This document shows positions 11,750 to 24,149 of a stretch of DNA of 64,000 bases, piece after piece. The stretch lies in assembly GCA_021234155.1 (NCBI GenBank), contig JAJEKV010000002.1:42833203-42897202 (forward strand), read 5' to 3'. Below the pieces are notes generated by a model, which saw nothing but the letters and a program-made list of their open reading frames with translations, ran no database searches and was not told the origin of the DNA. Numbering within the stretch: the first letter of the stretch is position 1; each line of letters begins with the position of its first letter. The translations under genes were made by a program, and so were the position numbers. The DNA comes from Isoetes taiwanensis (taxonomy: Eukaryota > Streptophyta > Lycopodiopsida > Isoetales > Isoetaceae).

Positions 11750-14700
11750 CATCCACTTCTATGAGATCCTGTATGGTTATATCAGCTACAACCGAGTTGC
11801 CAAAGATGTCGAGCATCTTATCTAACTGCTTAACAGAGAAGGAGGTGAAATCAAGGAGCAGTAGAATGTGCGCCTCCCTCTTCTGCTGCCACTTATGAAA
11901 AATTCGTGTGAAGTACGGCTTAAGGTTGTTGAAGCCCGACCTCCCTTCTTTTCAAAGATTTTCTCGTATAGCCATGGCGTGTACCACTTCCTGCTTCAGC
12001 ATAATAAAAGTGTCAGCTACCTCGTTCCTTGACAATCGATCATGTCCCCATCTGGAGGGAGCACCAGATTCAGTCATTCTCTTCATTTGTTCTGTGAAGC
12101 AAACCATTAGCATCAGTTAGTAATAGAAAAAAGAAATTGAAATTCCCACAGAATTTCCCGATTCGTCCCCATTCCTTGTCATAACTTTTCCCTTTAACCA
12201 TTCTCGAGCATTTGTTGAGTTCTGCAATGCCCGTAACAAACCGATTTTGATCCGTGAGGTTTGGTTGTTTTTTCTATTGCCACTCTGTTTCTATGCTTCC
12301 ATATGCACCAACAGCATAAGGCTCTTGTAGTGATCACTATTCTCGATTCAGCTTCTAAAAAATGCCTCAGGTCACCAAGTGAACCTTTATTCAGTTGAGA
12401 AGTCCAAGTCCAGAACTCCCGGAGCCGGGGGCATTGAAAGACATGGTTGGATGTTTCCTTCTCCCACATCCTAAGGGGCACAACATTGAAGTATTCTCGA
12501 TCATATTTGCTCCTTACTCGCATTTGTATGAAGACTTTGATGTAAGATTAGCCATCTAAATGTCTCAATCCCGCTTGCCATGTAGGATTTCCAGCCTTTA
12601 GCACGCTTCTTGGCTAATTGACCCTCACTACAATTCCACATCAGGGTAGCTCTTGAGGATTTAGGATTTAACAGTCCTTTGTAAATGGTACTGACCTTGT
12701 ATCCAATACTGCCATTCAAAGTCCAATAATTGGTGTTCATTGCCAACTCCTGATATTGTTGCAACACATTCATAAAGGCTTGAAAGATATCCCCTGCCTA
12801 CCTTGGAACCTTTTATCTTATCCCTCACCTCCTCCCAAGACATCCATCTGTTTTCTATTCTTAGGTCTGCAACATACCTAATTCCAGCCCTATACCATTG
12901 CATATATTTTTGAGGATGTTTGAAAGCCATGCAACCATTTTCCTCCTCAACAAAGCAGGGATGCCAGAAAAGATTGACCTGGCGGCATCCGAATCAATTT
13001 CTCGAGGTCTCAAACATAGAGCAGCTTCATTCCAAGCGCTTATCATCCTCCTCATGATCACCGGTACCGCTTTAGGGAGAATTGAAAAAGGCGAATCTGT
13101 AATTGATGTTTGATTGTTGAGCTGCCAACCGGATGGGATTCTCTAACCCAAGATTGGACCAACTTTAAAGCGGTGAGGGGGGTTTGGGAGTAGATTGCCC
13201 TCCGATCATCTTAGCTACTAGAGCTTGAGCTTGGGTGAACAAATCTTTGCAACCTAATCCTCCATCTTTCTTTGGTTTGATTAAATCTGTCCCAGCAACC
13301 TTGTGAGCTCCCCGCCAAATAAACTTCCTTATAGCCACTTCTATACATTTGTAGGAGGCCTTGTCGCCAATCATTGCTTTGAGAAGAAAACATGAGTGCT
13401 TGGCTAACAGAGTTTGCTATTTCAATTCTTCCCGCTAGTGAGAGTGTGGAGGGGTACGTAAGCAACTTTTTCTTAATTCTAGTAACAATAGAATCCCATA
13501 AGCCATGGATTGACATATTCAGAGAGATTGGAATCCCTAAAATCTTGGTAGCCTGAGTGTTACCAATGATTTTGATGCCCTGCATTTCTGTCAGATCAGA
13601 TTCCAGAATAATGGCAGATTTTGCTTTATTTAATCTGACTCCAGAAGCATCCCCAAATAGCTCCGGGCAAAATAAAGTTTTTGAGGTTATCATCTTCGCC
13701 TTTTAAAAAGGCAAAGGTATCATCAAAGATACCGCATAAGAATGAAGGGGCCTCCCTCCTGTGGTAATTCCAAGCATTTGATCTTCTGCTGCTCATGTAA
13801 CCTATTGGCAAGTCTAGTCACCATTTCTGCAACTATGAGAAAAAGATAGGGGGCCAATGGACAACCTTGTCTGACTCCCCTTCTACAGTCAAATAGCTTT
13901 GTTGGAGAACCATTAATTAATAAAGCTGATGAAGCTGTTATATTCATTCCCCAAATTTTATCATAAACCTTTTCCGAGAAACCAAGGTGCAACATAGCTC
14001 TTTTAAGGAAATCCCAGCTGATTGTATCATAGGCTCTTTTGAAGTCAAGCTTCAAAAGCATGCAACCTTGATTAGACTGTTTGTTCCAGTGGAGGCCTTC
14101 AAAGGGCTCCAATGAAATTATCCAAGATGTGCCTATCATGTAGAAAAGCAGATTGGCATGGGTTTATGACAGACTGCAACACAGATTTTAATCTGTTAGC
14201 TAAAATTTTAGCTAACACCTTGTAAGTTGTGTTTGTGAGAGAGATAGGTCTCCATTGTTCAATCTCTTCAGGACAAACAACTTTTGGAATCAAGGCTATG
14301 TGACCTGCATTGATGGCTGGATTTAACTTATAGGCCTTCCAGGCACCTTGGAAGAAAATAGTTAAATCTTTTTTCATGATTTCCCAGAATTCTCTGTAGA
14401 ATTCTGGCTGCAGACCATCTGGACCTGGACTTTTCCCCTTAGCCATGGATTTCAGGGTATCCAAAATTTCCTCCTCCTGGGGAATACTTAGAATTTCCTG
14501 ATCTTCAATCAATTTTGGATTCCTAGGAATCTGTTCAAAAAATTCCAGAGTTCTGGATCCATTGACAGGTTGATCTGCAAAGAGTTTAGAATATTCAGCA
14601 TGGAAAAATTCAGCAATATCTTTGGGGTCTTCAAGCCAGCTACCACCTGAATCTTTGACTCTGATTATACCATTGTTGAGTAACCTGTTTTTTGCATTCC

Positions 14701-15840
14701 TGAAGAAGAAGGCCGAGCTACCTTTGTCCATACAATTGATGAATTTGCATTTACTTCTTACTGAAAGACTTTTGGCCTCATTCTCTTCAATATGCTTAAC
14801 TTTCAACTCCAGTTCAGCCTCCTTGTCCTGGAGTTGAGTGTTATCCTTGTCCACAAAAAGATTCTTCCTGACCTCCCTGATAGCTGTGTAAATGCTCATC
14901 TTTTCCTCGCCTCTTTTTAAGAACCACATCAAGCTTCCCCATTGTTTTATCCAGTTCTTAACCTTCTTCATCTTCTCAATGAACTCCTTCATACATTCAG
15001 TGGACCTAATTCCAGGGAGTGAATTGTAGAATTCTTTAAAATCCTCACAAATTTTTTTTTAACTTAAGCAGATCAGTGTTGAACTTGAAAGGGATATTAT
15101 CTCCACCTTTTCTAGTAGCCTCTGTTTTGACCAAAACCTGGGGGTAATGGTCAGATATCGAATTCCCCACATCCCCAGTGACAACAACTCTATCCCAGGA
15201 ATCTAAAGTTTTGTTGCACAAGTAAAACCTGTCCAGAAGACAGTATACTCTCTGATCTTTCTTTCTTTTGTTGCTCCAAGAGTAGGAATCAGAGGAGGAA
15301 GGTGGAATATAGCAGAAAAGGGTCATTAATTTCTCCCAAGATTCCTTTTCTCTGCTTGACATATTAATCTTCTTCCCTAGTTTCTGATCCCATATTGGTG
15401 TATTATTGAAATCACCTGCCATTAAGATATTGTCCAGTTTTGAATTCTGAATCCAACTAGCAATTTCAGTCCAATGTTGCTCTCTTTCACCTGGGTCAGT
15501 AGAGGCATAGATATTCAAGATGCCAACTTTCTTGTTATCTACCTCAAGGATTGCTACAGTCCATCTGCCAGAAGGGTGATAAAATTTATCATGACAAGGA
15601 ATTCCAACCCATGTTGTACAAATTCCTCCCTTTGTTCCATCTGCCATGGTCCAAACAGAATCCCCAGCTGGGTTAATCCATTTCCCCAAGTTACTGGCTT
15701 CAAATTTTGAAAGCCTATGTTCCTGTAGCAAGACAATATCTGCCTTCATTTCTCTAATTGCAATTAAGGCTCTCTTCCTTTTAAGGGGGCCTCTAATACC
15801 TCTCATATTCCATGTTACAATCTTCATCTCAGGCTGGATA
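11750..15840 (-). pseudogene. Younger LINE ORF2: endonuclease, reverse transcriptase
   Basis: Broken polyprotein for target-primed reverse transcription. The endonuclease (about 15,840-15,045) starts at MKIVTWNMRGIRGP and shows LLQEHRL, AGDFNN and the terminal SDHYP, all expected for L1 AP-endonucleases. A 9-T run at 15,052-15,060 coincides with a frameshift into the RT frame (14,992-14,099), which has GPDGLQPEFYR and WRPISLTN. RT continues in another frame (14,139-13,723) with LDFKRAYD and GVRQGCPLAP. The catalytic box is hit by an indel: the frame changes just before the paired Asp (near 13,740), leaving FDDTFAFL without the usual Ala before DD. Later pieces (13,693-13,165; 13,061-12,194) carry SLAGRIEIA and a degenerate zinc-binding region with IWKHRNR. 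At least five breaks, so certainly inactive. Confidence 0.88.
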
Positions 15841-18177
15841 CTTTTTTCTTGGTTGCACTCGAAGGTTTGAGGCAGGGCTGTCCTTAGAGAAATGAACTTT
15901 CTTTTTGATCTTTTTACCAATAGGAGTAAAAAAAATTTCCTTGTTGTTATCATCTCCATCACTATCAAGATTGAGATCTGCAGTTCCACCCTCAGACCCA
16001 TCCTCATTGATATTAAGATCCTCCATTGGGGATCTGGTAAAGAACTTTGATTGGAAATCTGACCCTTTTTCCATTGGAGTTTGGAAATCATCCAGGGGAG
16101 CGCAGGGGACAAATTCTTCTATTGAGTTTCCCCCTTTGGAGACTTTTTCATTCTCCTCCATTAGCTTGAGCAAAACATCATGAAGCTCTGGTTGCAGATT
16201 AGGCTGACTCTGGTCATCCTTCTCATTTTGACTCCCTTCAATTTCCTTATTTGGGGTATCAAATGATATTCTATTGGGGGTAATAGGAGAAATACTAGTA
16301 TTAGAAGGTTGCCCCTTTAGAATTATGGTACCTCCAGTGGTAATATCAGAATCAGATGATTCTGGATATTCATTCATAGGGGGAAATTTTGGCTCTGCAA
16401 TCACCAGTTTGTTGCTCCTTATAAGGTGAGCAGGGGTAATAGTCAACCCCTGTTGTATGCACTCCTTTCCTTTTTGAGTAGTTTCCTGGCCATGTGGACT
16501 TATAAGGTCCTTGGAACAAGGATCAGGTAGACTTTGGCCAACTGTTGGACTTACAAAACTAGCCCGATTCTTGCCAACCCCTTGGCCACCAGGGCTTACA
16601 GGTCGAATACTCTGGTGGTCTTGGTCTTGGCCAGTTGGATTTACAGCACTAGGCTGACCATTTGGACTTACAAGCACCTTGACCTGCTCAGCTAGCTTTG
16701 AGTCTTGTTCTTTCTTTTTCCACTCCCTTCTTATTTTCTTTTTTTGTATTTTTTGGTTCTCAGATTCCTCAAGTAATTTCCTCTGCTGTTGTTTCCTTGC
16801 AATCTTTCTTGCACTTCCATTCCTGTTCTTTTTCCTTGAGACAGGAGTCCAGCTGTTGCTGATATTACTCGGGATGTTCGCCAAAGGTTCAGAGGTATTA
16901 TCAGAAATTTTAACCCTTTGGTTATGCACAGGATCTTCATTGCCCGGTTTCATCCACTTCCCCTTACAAACACTCCTCCCCCATGGAGTCTCAGGCCACA
17001 GATATTACATGGAGCAGGAATTCCGGACCATATTAGACTCAAGGTTTTATGATTATCAAAAAAATCCACATAATCAATCTGCTTTGGGACAGATTGCAGA
17101 ATATCCAGCTGGATCCAAATCCTTGGTGCTCTGTCTGGGATCACATCACATGCCAATGAAATCTCCAATCCCTTTAAACAATTCTTTTAGGATCTCTTCA
17201 TGCCAATAAATTGGGCTGAGACCTTGGATTGAACACGAGGCCGGGTGTTGTAGCTGCTCCAAATTTTGAGGATCAAACTTGGCATTCCATTTTTGAAAAT
17301 AGAATTGTGTATTGGCCTGATAGATAGTGCCCATCTTCAGCAGTATGGGAACAGATTGTTCATTAGCTGTTTCAACTATAAAGAAAGGAAACTGAAGCCA
17401 ATACATTCCTTTGATCTGAATATTCTTATTCATTTTGGTGAGCTCAGTTTTGATTACCCCAAGTTTAACCCCTTCATGACGAATACAGCCTATGACTGTA
17501 TGAGTTTCCAATTGTTTCAACCGATTAGGCACAAAAGCATGTTTGAGGCAAGGTATACCTTTGAATTCCGGCTTCCTTCGAACCGTCTGCATCCTCACAA
17601 TGTTCCTCTGTTCTTCATTGATTTGGTTCAGTATGGGCTGCACCACATTAGATTGAAGTTGGACAGGTGAGATTCCATTCTGGAGTCTGGTAATACGTCG
17701 ATTCTCCATCTCCAACTGTTTGAGGTCGACCAACCAGCTTCCAAAAGAGACAAAGGAACTCTGTTTTTCCTTTTCAGAAAATTTTTTTAGCAGGTTTACG
17801 ATTTGCTTTAGCTCTTGATTTGACAGCATCCTGCATAAATTAATAAGTTCCTCCCATAATGGCGTACCCTCTGGCTCATTTCCCTGCACCAAATCTAGGT
17901 TGGGGTTACCCTTTCCATCATTCCTGGGCCCCATCCCAATCATATCCTTACCAGCATCTGTTCGTTTCTCAGCCCCATTCTGCACATCTCCCAAAGTGTC
18001 TATTCCCTGTTTCTTTGTCACCCTGTCTCCACAAAGTGCCCCCTGGTGGGCTTGGACTGTAACAATCGGTTGCCCCTGTTGGGCCTGACCCAGTCCAATC
18101 GATTGCCCATGCTGGGCCTGATCCAGTCCAATCGATCGCCCCTGTTGAGCCTGACCAAGTCGCCTGTCACCCATCAC
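15829..18177 (-). pseudogene. Younger LINE ORF1-like RNA-binding protein
   Basis: Reads in two main frames (18,177-17,146, 343 codons; 16,953-15,829, 374 codons), linked by a short third frame at 17,168-16,950. The middle has the layout of plant LINE ORF1 proteins: an RNA-binding fold (KGMYWLQFPFFIVE then a region with WIQLDILQSVP) followed by IPAPCNICGLRLHGG, a partial CCHC knuckle. The last Cys of the knuckle is not found in frame. The N-terminus has a Gln/Gly repeat from a 33-bp tandem array, and the C-terminal half is Ser/Pro/Lys-rich with SPxGQ repeats. It overlaps the start of ORF2. Domain assignment is by pattern only. Confidence 0.7.
18063..18161 (-). repeat. 33-bp tandem repeat in LINE ORF1
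   Basis: Three copies beginning CAATCG at 18,063, 18,096 and 18,129. On the minus strand each encodes an 11-residue unit close to GLGQAQQGQSI, so the length keeps the frame. Confidence 0.85.
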
Positions 18178-18271
18178 CCTATTCTACACGAACCCTATTC
18201 ACCATGGCGCTCTCCTCATGGCGCTCTCCTGAACTCCCCGATGCACATCATGTTCACTCAAAGTTTTTCCA

Positions 18272-20814
18272 CTATCTGCCGAGAGACAGATCTATCATGC
18301 CTAGGCCGCTATCTTTCTTCGAGCATATGCAATTTTTCCATGCAACCTTGTCAATTGCGCCTGCTTCATTGCCACCCCAAATGAAGTTATGAATTGTGAC
18401 AACATTCTCTTTAAATTTTGAGGCCAGGGCCAATAGAGCAGAAGCGACACATACATGGGTATTATTGAGAACTAACTTGACTATTTGAATGTGTCCCGTC
18501 ATTGACAAAGCTGCGCCTCTCCACGAAAGCAAATGTCTCTGCAAACCTAAAATGATCTGATCCCAAGCCTGTGTGTCAGAGACCTGAACACCAAAGGGAA
18601 CCTCCAATAGCCTAGTGACAGTGTTGAGAGGGATAGCAGTCCAAGGGTAGTGCACCCACCCTGGGACTAATGTATCAAAGGCCCATAAGGCACTATATTT
18701 CTACCAGTTGAGCAAACAACCAGATGCCAGAGGAAAAAAATAATCCAAACGCTGTTTAGCCCTGGCAAGGTTACCTTCAGTAGCCTCTAATAAGAGAAAA
18801 TTGTCGTCTACGAACTGATTATAAATGATCTGAGAACCATCAATCATTTCCAAGCCTTGGAAAAAGAAGTCATGTACTACATGATGAAGGATCTACAAGA
18901 GACCCTCAGCAACAATAGTGAAGAAAAAGGGCGCCAAAGGACATCCTTGCCCGACGTTTCTCCCTACGTCACAAATCTCAGACGAGAATACCGTCGCAGC
19001 TTTCATAGACCTCAATAACGACCAAACTGTTTTGCAAAACATTGGTCCAAAACCCAACTTATGCATAATATGGATGAGAAAAGTCCAAGAGACACTGTCA
19101 TTTGCTTTCGCAAAGTCAAGCTTCAGATACACAAGTTACTGCCTCGTATGTCGTGCCTAGTTGCCTCTAATGAAGCGTCCAGGCATAAAACCAGCTACTC
19201 TTGACTAGTGGAGTCCCCCAATATGAATTCTAACTCCTCCGCCTACATCTTGGCTATGATCTTCTAGATCACTGGCACTAGAATAATGGGCCTCCAATCG
19301 GAAATCGTCATAGGCTCTTTGGCCTTTGGAATGAGCATGATAATGCCAGTATTCAAGATCTTGTCAAATTAGTGTGATTGCAAAAGATCTTCATATGCTT
19401 GCCAAAGCAAGTCTGATGAGTATTCCCACGAGGCTCTAAAGAAGTCCACCAGGATGATATCTCTACCTGGACGCTTATCATTAAGTACTGCTAATGCCAT
19501 ATTCATAGTTTAGCATTTGGATGTTAAGAAAACAATTAACAGATGTTAACACATGTTGTTTCCGAAGGATAACACGACTAGTTTTTAACAGAACAAAGAG
19601 GGCGAGAAAGAATGGATGTCACAACGGAGATCACGTTTGATTGTGACAGGCAAAAACAACAGGGAGACAATAGGAAAATAGATCTTAGAGTGTTGTTTGA
19701 AGTGCTTATTAGAATTGCAGGAGGGTTTTCGGCAGGTGGAAGCACAGTGGAGTATCATTAGTTATAAAGGGCAAATTAGTAGTGCGAATTGGCAACATAA
19801 GTTGCAATCTAGTGTAGGCGTCTGATTGAGTGTTGAAGATTGTTAGTGCCATATAATAACTCGGCAAGCAGATAAATCCGGTGGAGTCATGTTCTGTTGT
19901 GTGAAGGTGAATTTGAAAGAGTATACAGAGACATGCCTGGATACTTTTGATGACAGAAGTGAAGCTTTTGCCAGTTTGGTTGCTTAGGCTTTTTCTAGCC
20001 TGAAGATCTTTGCCGTAGAGAATTGCATTACATCATGTTGTCTTGCCTAACGGGTCATTTTTTAAGCTTGTCTACATCCATTAAAGGAGATTGAAATTTG
20101 GTTTTATTACTAGCCATGAGAAACATAGCCTATTTAAGATCCTGAATTATGAGTGGGGCTTCCAAGTGCTGTCGTTGAGGGGAAGAGAGTATGGGCAAAA
20201 TATTAGAAAGCATATCTAGTGCCTCAGTCTCAAAGGATAGAGATTTATTCTTGAAGAAAGAAATGAAATGTGATGATAAAAATTGGTTTACCTGCTCAGG
20301 TGAAGAGATAACATTACCATTGTCCAAGTGACGAGAGGATAAAGCGGAACTCCGACGCTTTAAGAAAATCGACTTGAAAAAAGCTTTTGAGCACCTGTCT
20401 CTATCTCTAAGCCAAGCGAGACCTTATCTGCTCACTTCTTTATCTTACTTCTATTTCAGCATGGCTCGCTCCTGCTGAGGCAACTCACAAACCCACTGCT
20501 TTGCAAAGGATTTCACATTAGCAAGGGCACATGGAGCTCGCCGTGGGTGGAACGGTTGCCAAGCCTGTTTTCATCCCTCAAGAAAGTCTTCATAAGCCAA
20601 ATACTGCGCATTAAGTTTAAAAGTTCTGAGGATGGTGATCAGACACTGTTTGAAGGACGTAATTCTTATGGTACAATCCAGCAAGTCTATAGCGAGCATG
20701 CATGTTGGCATAATACCTGTCGTGCTTAGCTGCAACTCTCATCTGTCCTTGAGCACCATTTGACCAGGTGAAGCCATCATCTTCTGGAATCTCAAGGGAA
20801 CCATGCTCAAACAA
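18272..20814 (-). pseudogene. Older LINE ORF2: endonuclease end and RT
   Basis: The first piece (20,814-20,617) has DGFTWSNGAQGQ, then HDRYYAN and VSDHHP, the C-terminal signature of an L1 endonuclease. 20,327-20,130 matches the linker before RT (INxFLSSHF-type). 19,132-18,893 is RT with LDFAKANDSVSW and VGQGCPLAPFFF; the Tyr of the usual AYD/AFD motif is replaced. 18,655-18,294 is the post-RT segment with MTGHIQIVK, FIWGGNE and GLGMIDLSL, after which the younger LINE interrupts it. Many stops and frame changes; more decayed than the younger LINE. Confidence 0.83.
18282..18293. repeat. Target-site duplication of younger LINE, copy 2
   Basis: AGAGACAGATCT, identical to 11,484-11,495, adjoining the 5' end of the younger LINE. 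Confidence 0.93.
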
Positions 20815-20890
20815 AAGCTTATCCCACTGTTCCTTATCAAAGCAGGAGACAATGACGTCACTAGGAGTCTTGGCAGATGCATCCTCTAAA
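18282..20890 (-). mobile_element. Older L1-type LINE, 5' (proximal) part
   Basis: Minus-strand LINE sequence continuing the 10,324-11,495 part. It starts inside the endonuclease near 20,890, so the element is 5'-truncated; no ORF1 or start is present. I could not find a convincing target duplication for this older copy. Confidence 0.82.
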
Positions 20891-21119
20891 GCATGATTTA
20901 ATTAATTGGAGAGAATAACACAATTTTGAGAATTTCAAGCACAGCTAATTTGCTCAAGCACAAATACTTTCACCTACTTCTTAAGTCCAAGATACATGAG
21001 GTCGCATGATACATATATCCATACAAATTATGCATTATACTTGTACGTGTATATGATACTTGTACATGCTCAATAATGGCGCTACAATGTACACCAATAA
21101 TTCACATCAATAATTTTAC
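20891..21119. other. Intergenic, nothing recognised
   Basis: AT-rich stretch between the truncated end of the older LINE and the next ORF. It has a few CTTGTACRTG-type short repeats and no gene. Confidence 0.4.
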
Positions 21120-21407
21120 TTGACTATAAGAGCAGCTCCATTCAGTGGTAGAGGTCATTCGTCTTCCATGGCCTATTTGCCCACTCGTCCGGATCACATC
21201 GAAACCATCAAGTGCTCCATGAGCTACAATGATCTTGTTGGTTGCGTAATAAAAGGTACTCATCTTGATCCCTATCTGCAATCCAAAGCTAATGGTCCTG
21301 AGATTCGTTGCCTCGGGCTAGCTCGTGTTGTGATCCACCTTATTTGGATTCCTGAGCGCGAGGTCTATGAGCTGAATGCCATCACCTCAGCAGGTGTTGA
21401 TGATTAG
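21120..21407 (+). CDS. Hypothetical protein, convergent with GHTHDDID gene
   Basis: 95 codons, not recognised. Composition is protein-like, and it includes PERE(V)YELNAITSAG near the end. It lies tail to tail with the broken gene at 21,544-23,635 and might be part of the same element or a terminal exon. No start context or upstream exon could be confirmed. Confidence 0.2.
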   Translation: MTIRAAPFSGRGHSSSMAYLPTRPDHIETIKCSMSYNDLVGCVIKGTHLDPYLQSKANGPEIRCLGLARVVIHLIWIPEREVYELNAITSAGVDD

Positions 21408-21543
21408 TGAATCAATGATGATTTGTGCACCTATTAAGGATATAATGATATAAGCACTTATGAAATATGTAAGGATGTATAAGCATAGTGAATATTATTT
21501 GATGTATCGAACCTGAGTAACTTGTTTAGTTATCCTCGTCGAC

Positions 21544-23635
21544 TCAAGTTTCTTCTCCGTCCTCTGAGGCCTCTCTGGCCAATAATTCCTGTAACTGAGC
21601 CGCTACACTTGCAGGTATCGCCCAATGCATCATGTACTTCGCAATGGACGATCGTAAGGCGCCCATATCTTTGAGGCTATCGTATGGCTTCACAGCCTTA
21701 GGTGCTCCAGTAGGTATTATTGGCATACCATCGGCACCTGCCTTCCACATTCTTATTTCATTGTCCGTCTTTCATGCAAAATTTGAAGAGCAGGGGCTCT
21801 AGAGGCCCAACCAAGTGATCCTTCTTGTCTGGAATGTATCCTTTCACAAATGACTTCCAGTCAGGAACCTCAGTGACTAGGTATGGCACCGGTGCTTTGG
21901 TACTACATTCTAGAAATAGCTGCATTAGTTCAGGAACAGTGAGTGCATCCGACCTCAATAACGTTGAGTAATTTCTGAACAGTGCATCAATGTCATCATG
22001 GGTGTGTCCGACCATCATGACAAGATAAGAAAGGTAGGAGAAGAGACATCTGTTCTTGTTCTGGCCAGAGCAATTGTCTAGTTGTAACTATAGCCTTCTG
22101 GGTAGGTGTTTGGGGCAAACTGGAGCACTAGGAGGGGCCATAAATTCTTGTCCAGTGCTATTGACCTTCTTAATCCTCAATGCCATGGTGTTGAGGACTG
22201 CTGCTCCCCATGCACAATCAGGGCGTTCAACTTCTCTTAAATGGCCCCAATTGTCTCTCGAAGCATCCTCCAGGGTTTTAAGTGTGTGATTCAAGGACCC
22301 AATATGAAAATTAGAATCATCCTTCCATAAAACTAGTGAAAAATGGCCCAGAAAGCCAATATCGTGGCCATGCATCAGTGCACCAGTCACACTTACTTTC
22401 AAGCGTTCTCCTCTCCACACTGATTTGGCTAACTTCTCCAATCTAGGTACCATTGTCTTGTTCTGATCCATCTTATCATGAATGATCGTCAGAGCTTGCT
22501 CAGGAGCACGACGCGATAAGGCTCTCCGCGACCAATACAGGCTCCTACAAGAAATCTGGGCTGTCATGTGTGCCTTTCTTTCAATCTGTAATTCTCTTCT
22601 CTCTATTGGATCTCTTGTCTTAGCCATTTTCTTTTTTATTACAATACAGCTATTGCACTTGGAGAAAGCTATCCTCTTCGCAATTGCAACCTCTGGGTGG
22701 TGTAACTTCCACCCATCTAAGAATGAAGATGGGGAGATGTGCTTGCCTGTCATCTCCACAACACTGACATCCACCTTATGGTGAATGTCCTTTTTTGTTA
22801 GGACAAAAGGGAGCCTCTTCACATTCGCTCTCACACATTCATTGGTGATTTTCGACCTGTGGGGCATCGTCTCTGCATTCTCATCTATGTACGTAGATAG
22901 TAGGGCATTTCCTGCTAGAGTGTGCGACCTTGTTTTCTTTGAGCCCGTATTACCATGTTCAGCAACTCTATGACCATAGAAAGTTGACATTGGAATGCCG
23001 TAAGCTTTGTGCCATGCTTTCAAGCATACTTGCTTGTTATTTAGCATCACCTTCCGGACCTGCCCATTTTCTGAGCAAAGGTCAAGCATGTTATAAGCAA
23101 AGGTGGTCATGTCCGCAGCACTCATGTTCCAAAAGAAACTTCGCATGCACTTGATCTCGCAGGTGGAGAAAGTGGCACAACATCTGCGAATGCAACAAAT
23201 CGTGGGTTTGAAGTCTAGAATAGAAGCCGCAGTGATCTTCTTATCAACCTTACATGGGGTAGCAGGTGTTCATGATGTTCGATTCACCATTCTATAAGAC
23301 CTCTTTCGAGTCTTAGCAACTTCCACTTGCATTGCATAGGGTTCTGCTTCGATGTTCTGTTATTTTACAGCCTTTATGAGAGTCGATACTGTGATATTGT
23401 CTACTAACACCAAGGCATTGGACCACCTGACCAAGTCGTGCAGTTGCGGCATTTCAGCACAAGCTTGGCATCTCATAGACGGCTTCTCTGGCATAGGACA
23501 TATCTTCATCATGGTGGCCGTCAGGAAGTCTTCCCCTAACCTTATGTCACCCACTGCCTGGTTAGGATGGAGTGCAGCCCTTCTATCACTGCCACATACC
23601 CTAGCCTGCTTCATACCACTGAGAATGGATGCCAT
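21544..23635 (-). pseudogene. GHTHDDID (DUF7869-like) transposon-type protein, broken
   Basis: Long minus-strand coding relic. The order from the N-terminus is a Cys-containing region (RCQACAEMP near 23,470), CCIRRCCATF before MRSFFWNMS (23,146), then ENGQVRKVMLNNKQVCLKA and YGIPMSTFYGHR, a Lys-rich middle with FSKCNSCI, and the signature LDNCSGQNKN then VGHTHDDIDALF (22,070-21,980). One frame holds from 23,635 to about 21,770 with three in-frame stops (TAA 23,360; TGA near 23,270; TAG 22,088-22,090). A one-base shift near 21,765 then leads to the acidic C-terminus ending EASEDGEET. This motif set is known from large plant and oomycete families annotated DUF7869 (name from memory) and thought to be element-related. 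Stops could in part be small introns, but no clean splice sites flank them. Confidence 0.65.
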
Positions 23636-24149
23636 CAGGAGTCTATTTCCTCAGCCTAAGTCCAAAAGAACAGTAGCCCAAAAGAACAGAATCGTGTAGC
23701 ATACATCAAGCTGAAGATCAGTTGACCTGCAAACGATCCCCCAGTAGACCCAAATGAAGCTAGAAAACCACAACACAGAAGCCTTAAAAAGTACTGCCTT
23801 CTTAAAACTGAAAGATCTTTCAAGCTTTCGCGGGTGCCAAAATGCTGTATCTACTCTCAAATCTTTGGAGCAATAAGTAAAACACCATATCTTTCCTTGC
23901 AAGGCCTAAGACACACGAGCGAGATAGCAGAAGATAGCGGCCATACCTCAGCGACCATCCTCTTATGCACAGGTCCGAAGAAGCCAGAAAAGATTTGCAG
24001 AAGGCACGCTGCAGCGACATATTGGAGCGACCGCATCAGCTTCACAAGCTGCTCTTCCAGCCATGGCCAGATTCTAGAGATCCAGAGGGTCGGTGGGCGT
24101 CACCCAATGCCTAAGCCTCTAAACGCCGCCTAGAATTTCCATCTCCCCC
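23636..24149. other. Unassigned flank of GHTHDDID relic
   Basis: No gene supported. It may be the 5' flank of the minus-strand relic. The short frames on both strands have no recognisable motif. Confidence 0.35.

Larger units (their letters stand above)
11496..18281 (-). mobile_element. Younger full-length L1-type LINE
   Basis: About 6.8 kb on the minus strand, with its 5' end at 18,281 and a poly-A tail seen as a T-run at 11,496-11,525. It is bounded by a perfect 12-bp target duplication, AGAGACAGATCT, at 11,484-11,495 and 18,282-18,293. Order from the 5' end: ORF1-like protein, AP-type endonuclease, reverse transcriptase, zinc-binding C-terminus, 3' UTR. The host sequence is the older LINE. 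Several frameshifts make it non-autonomous today. Confidence 0.93.
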
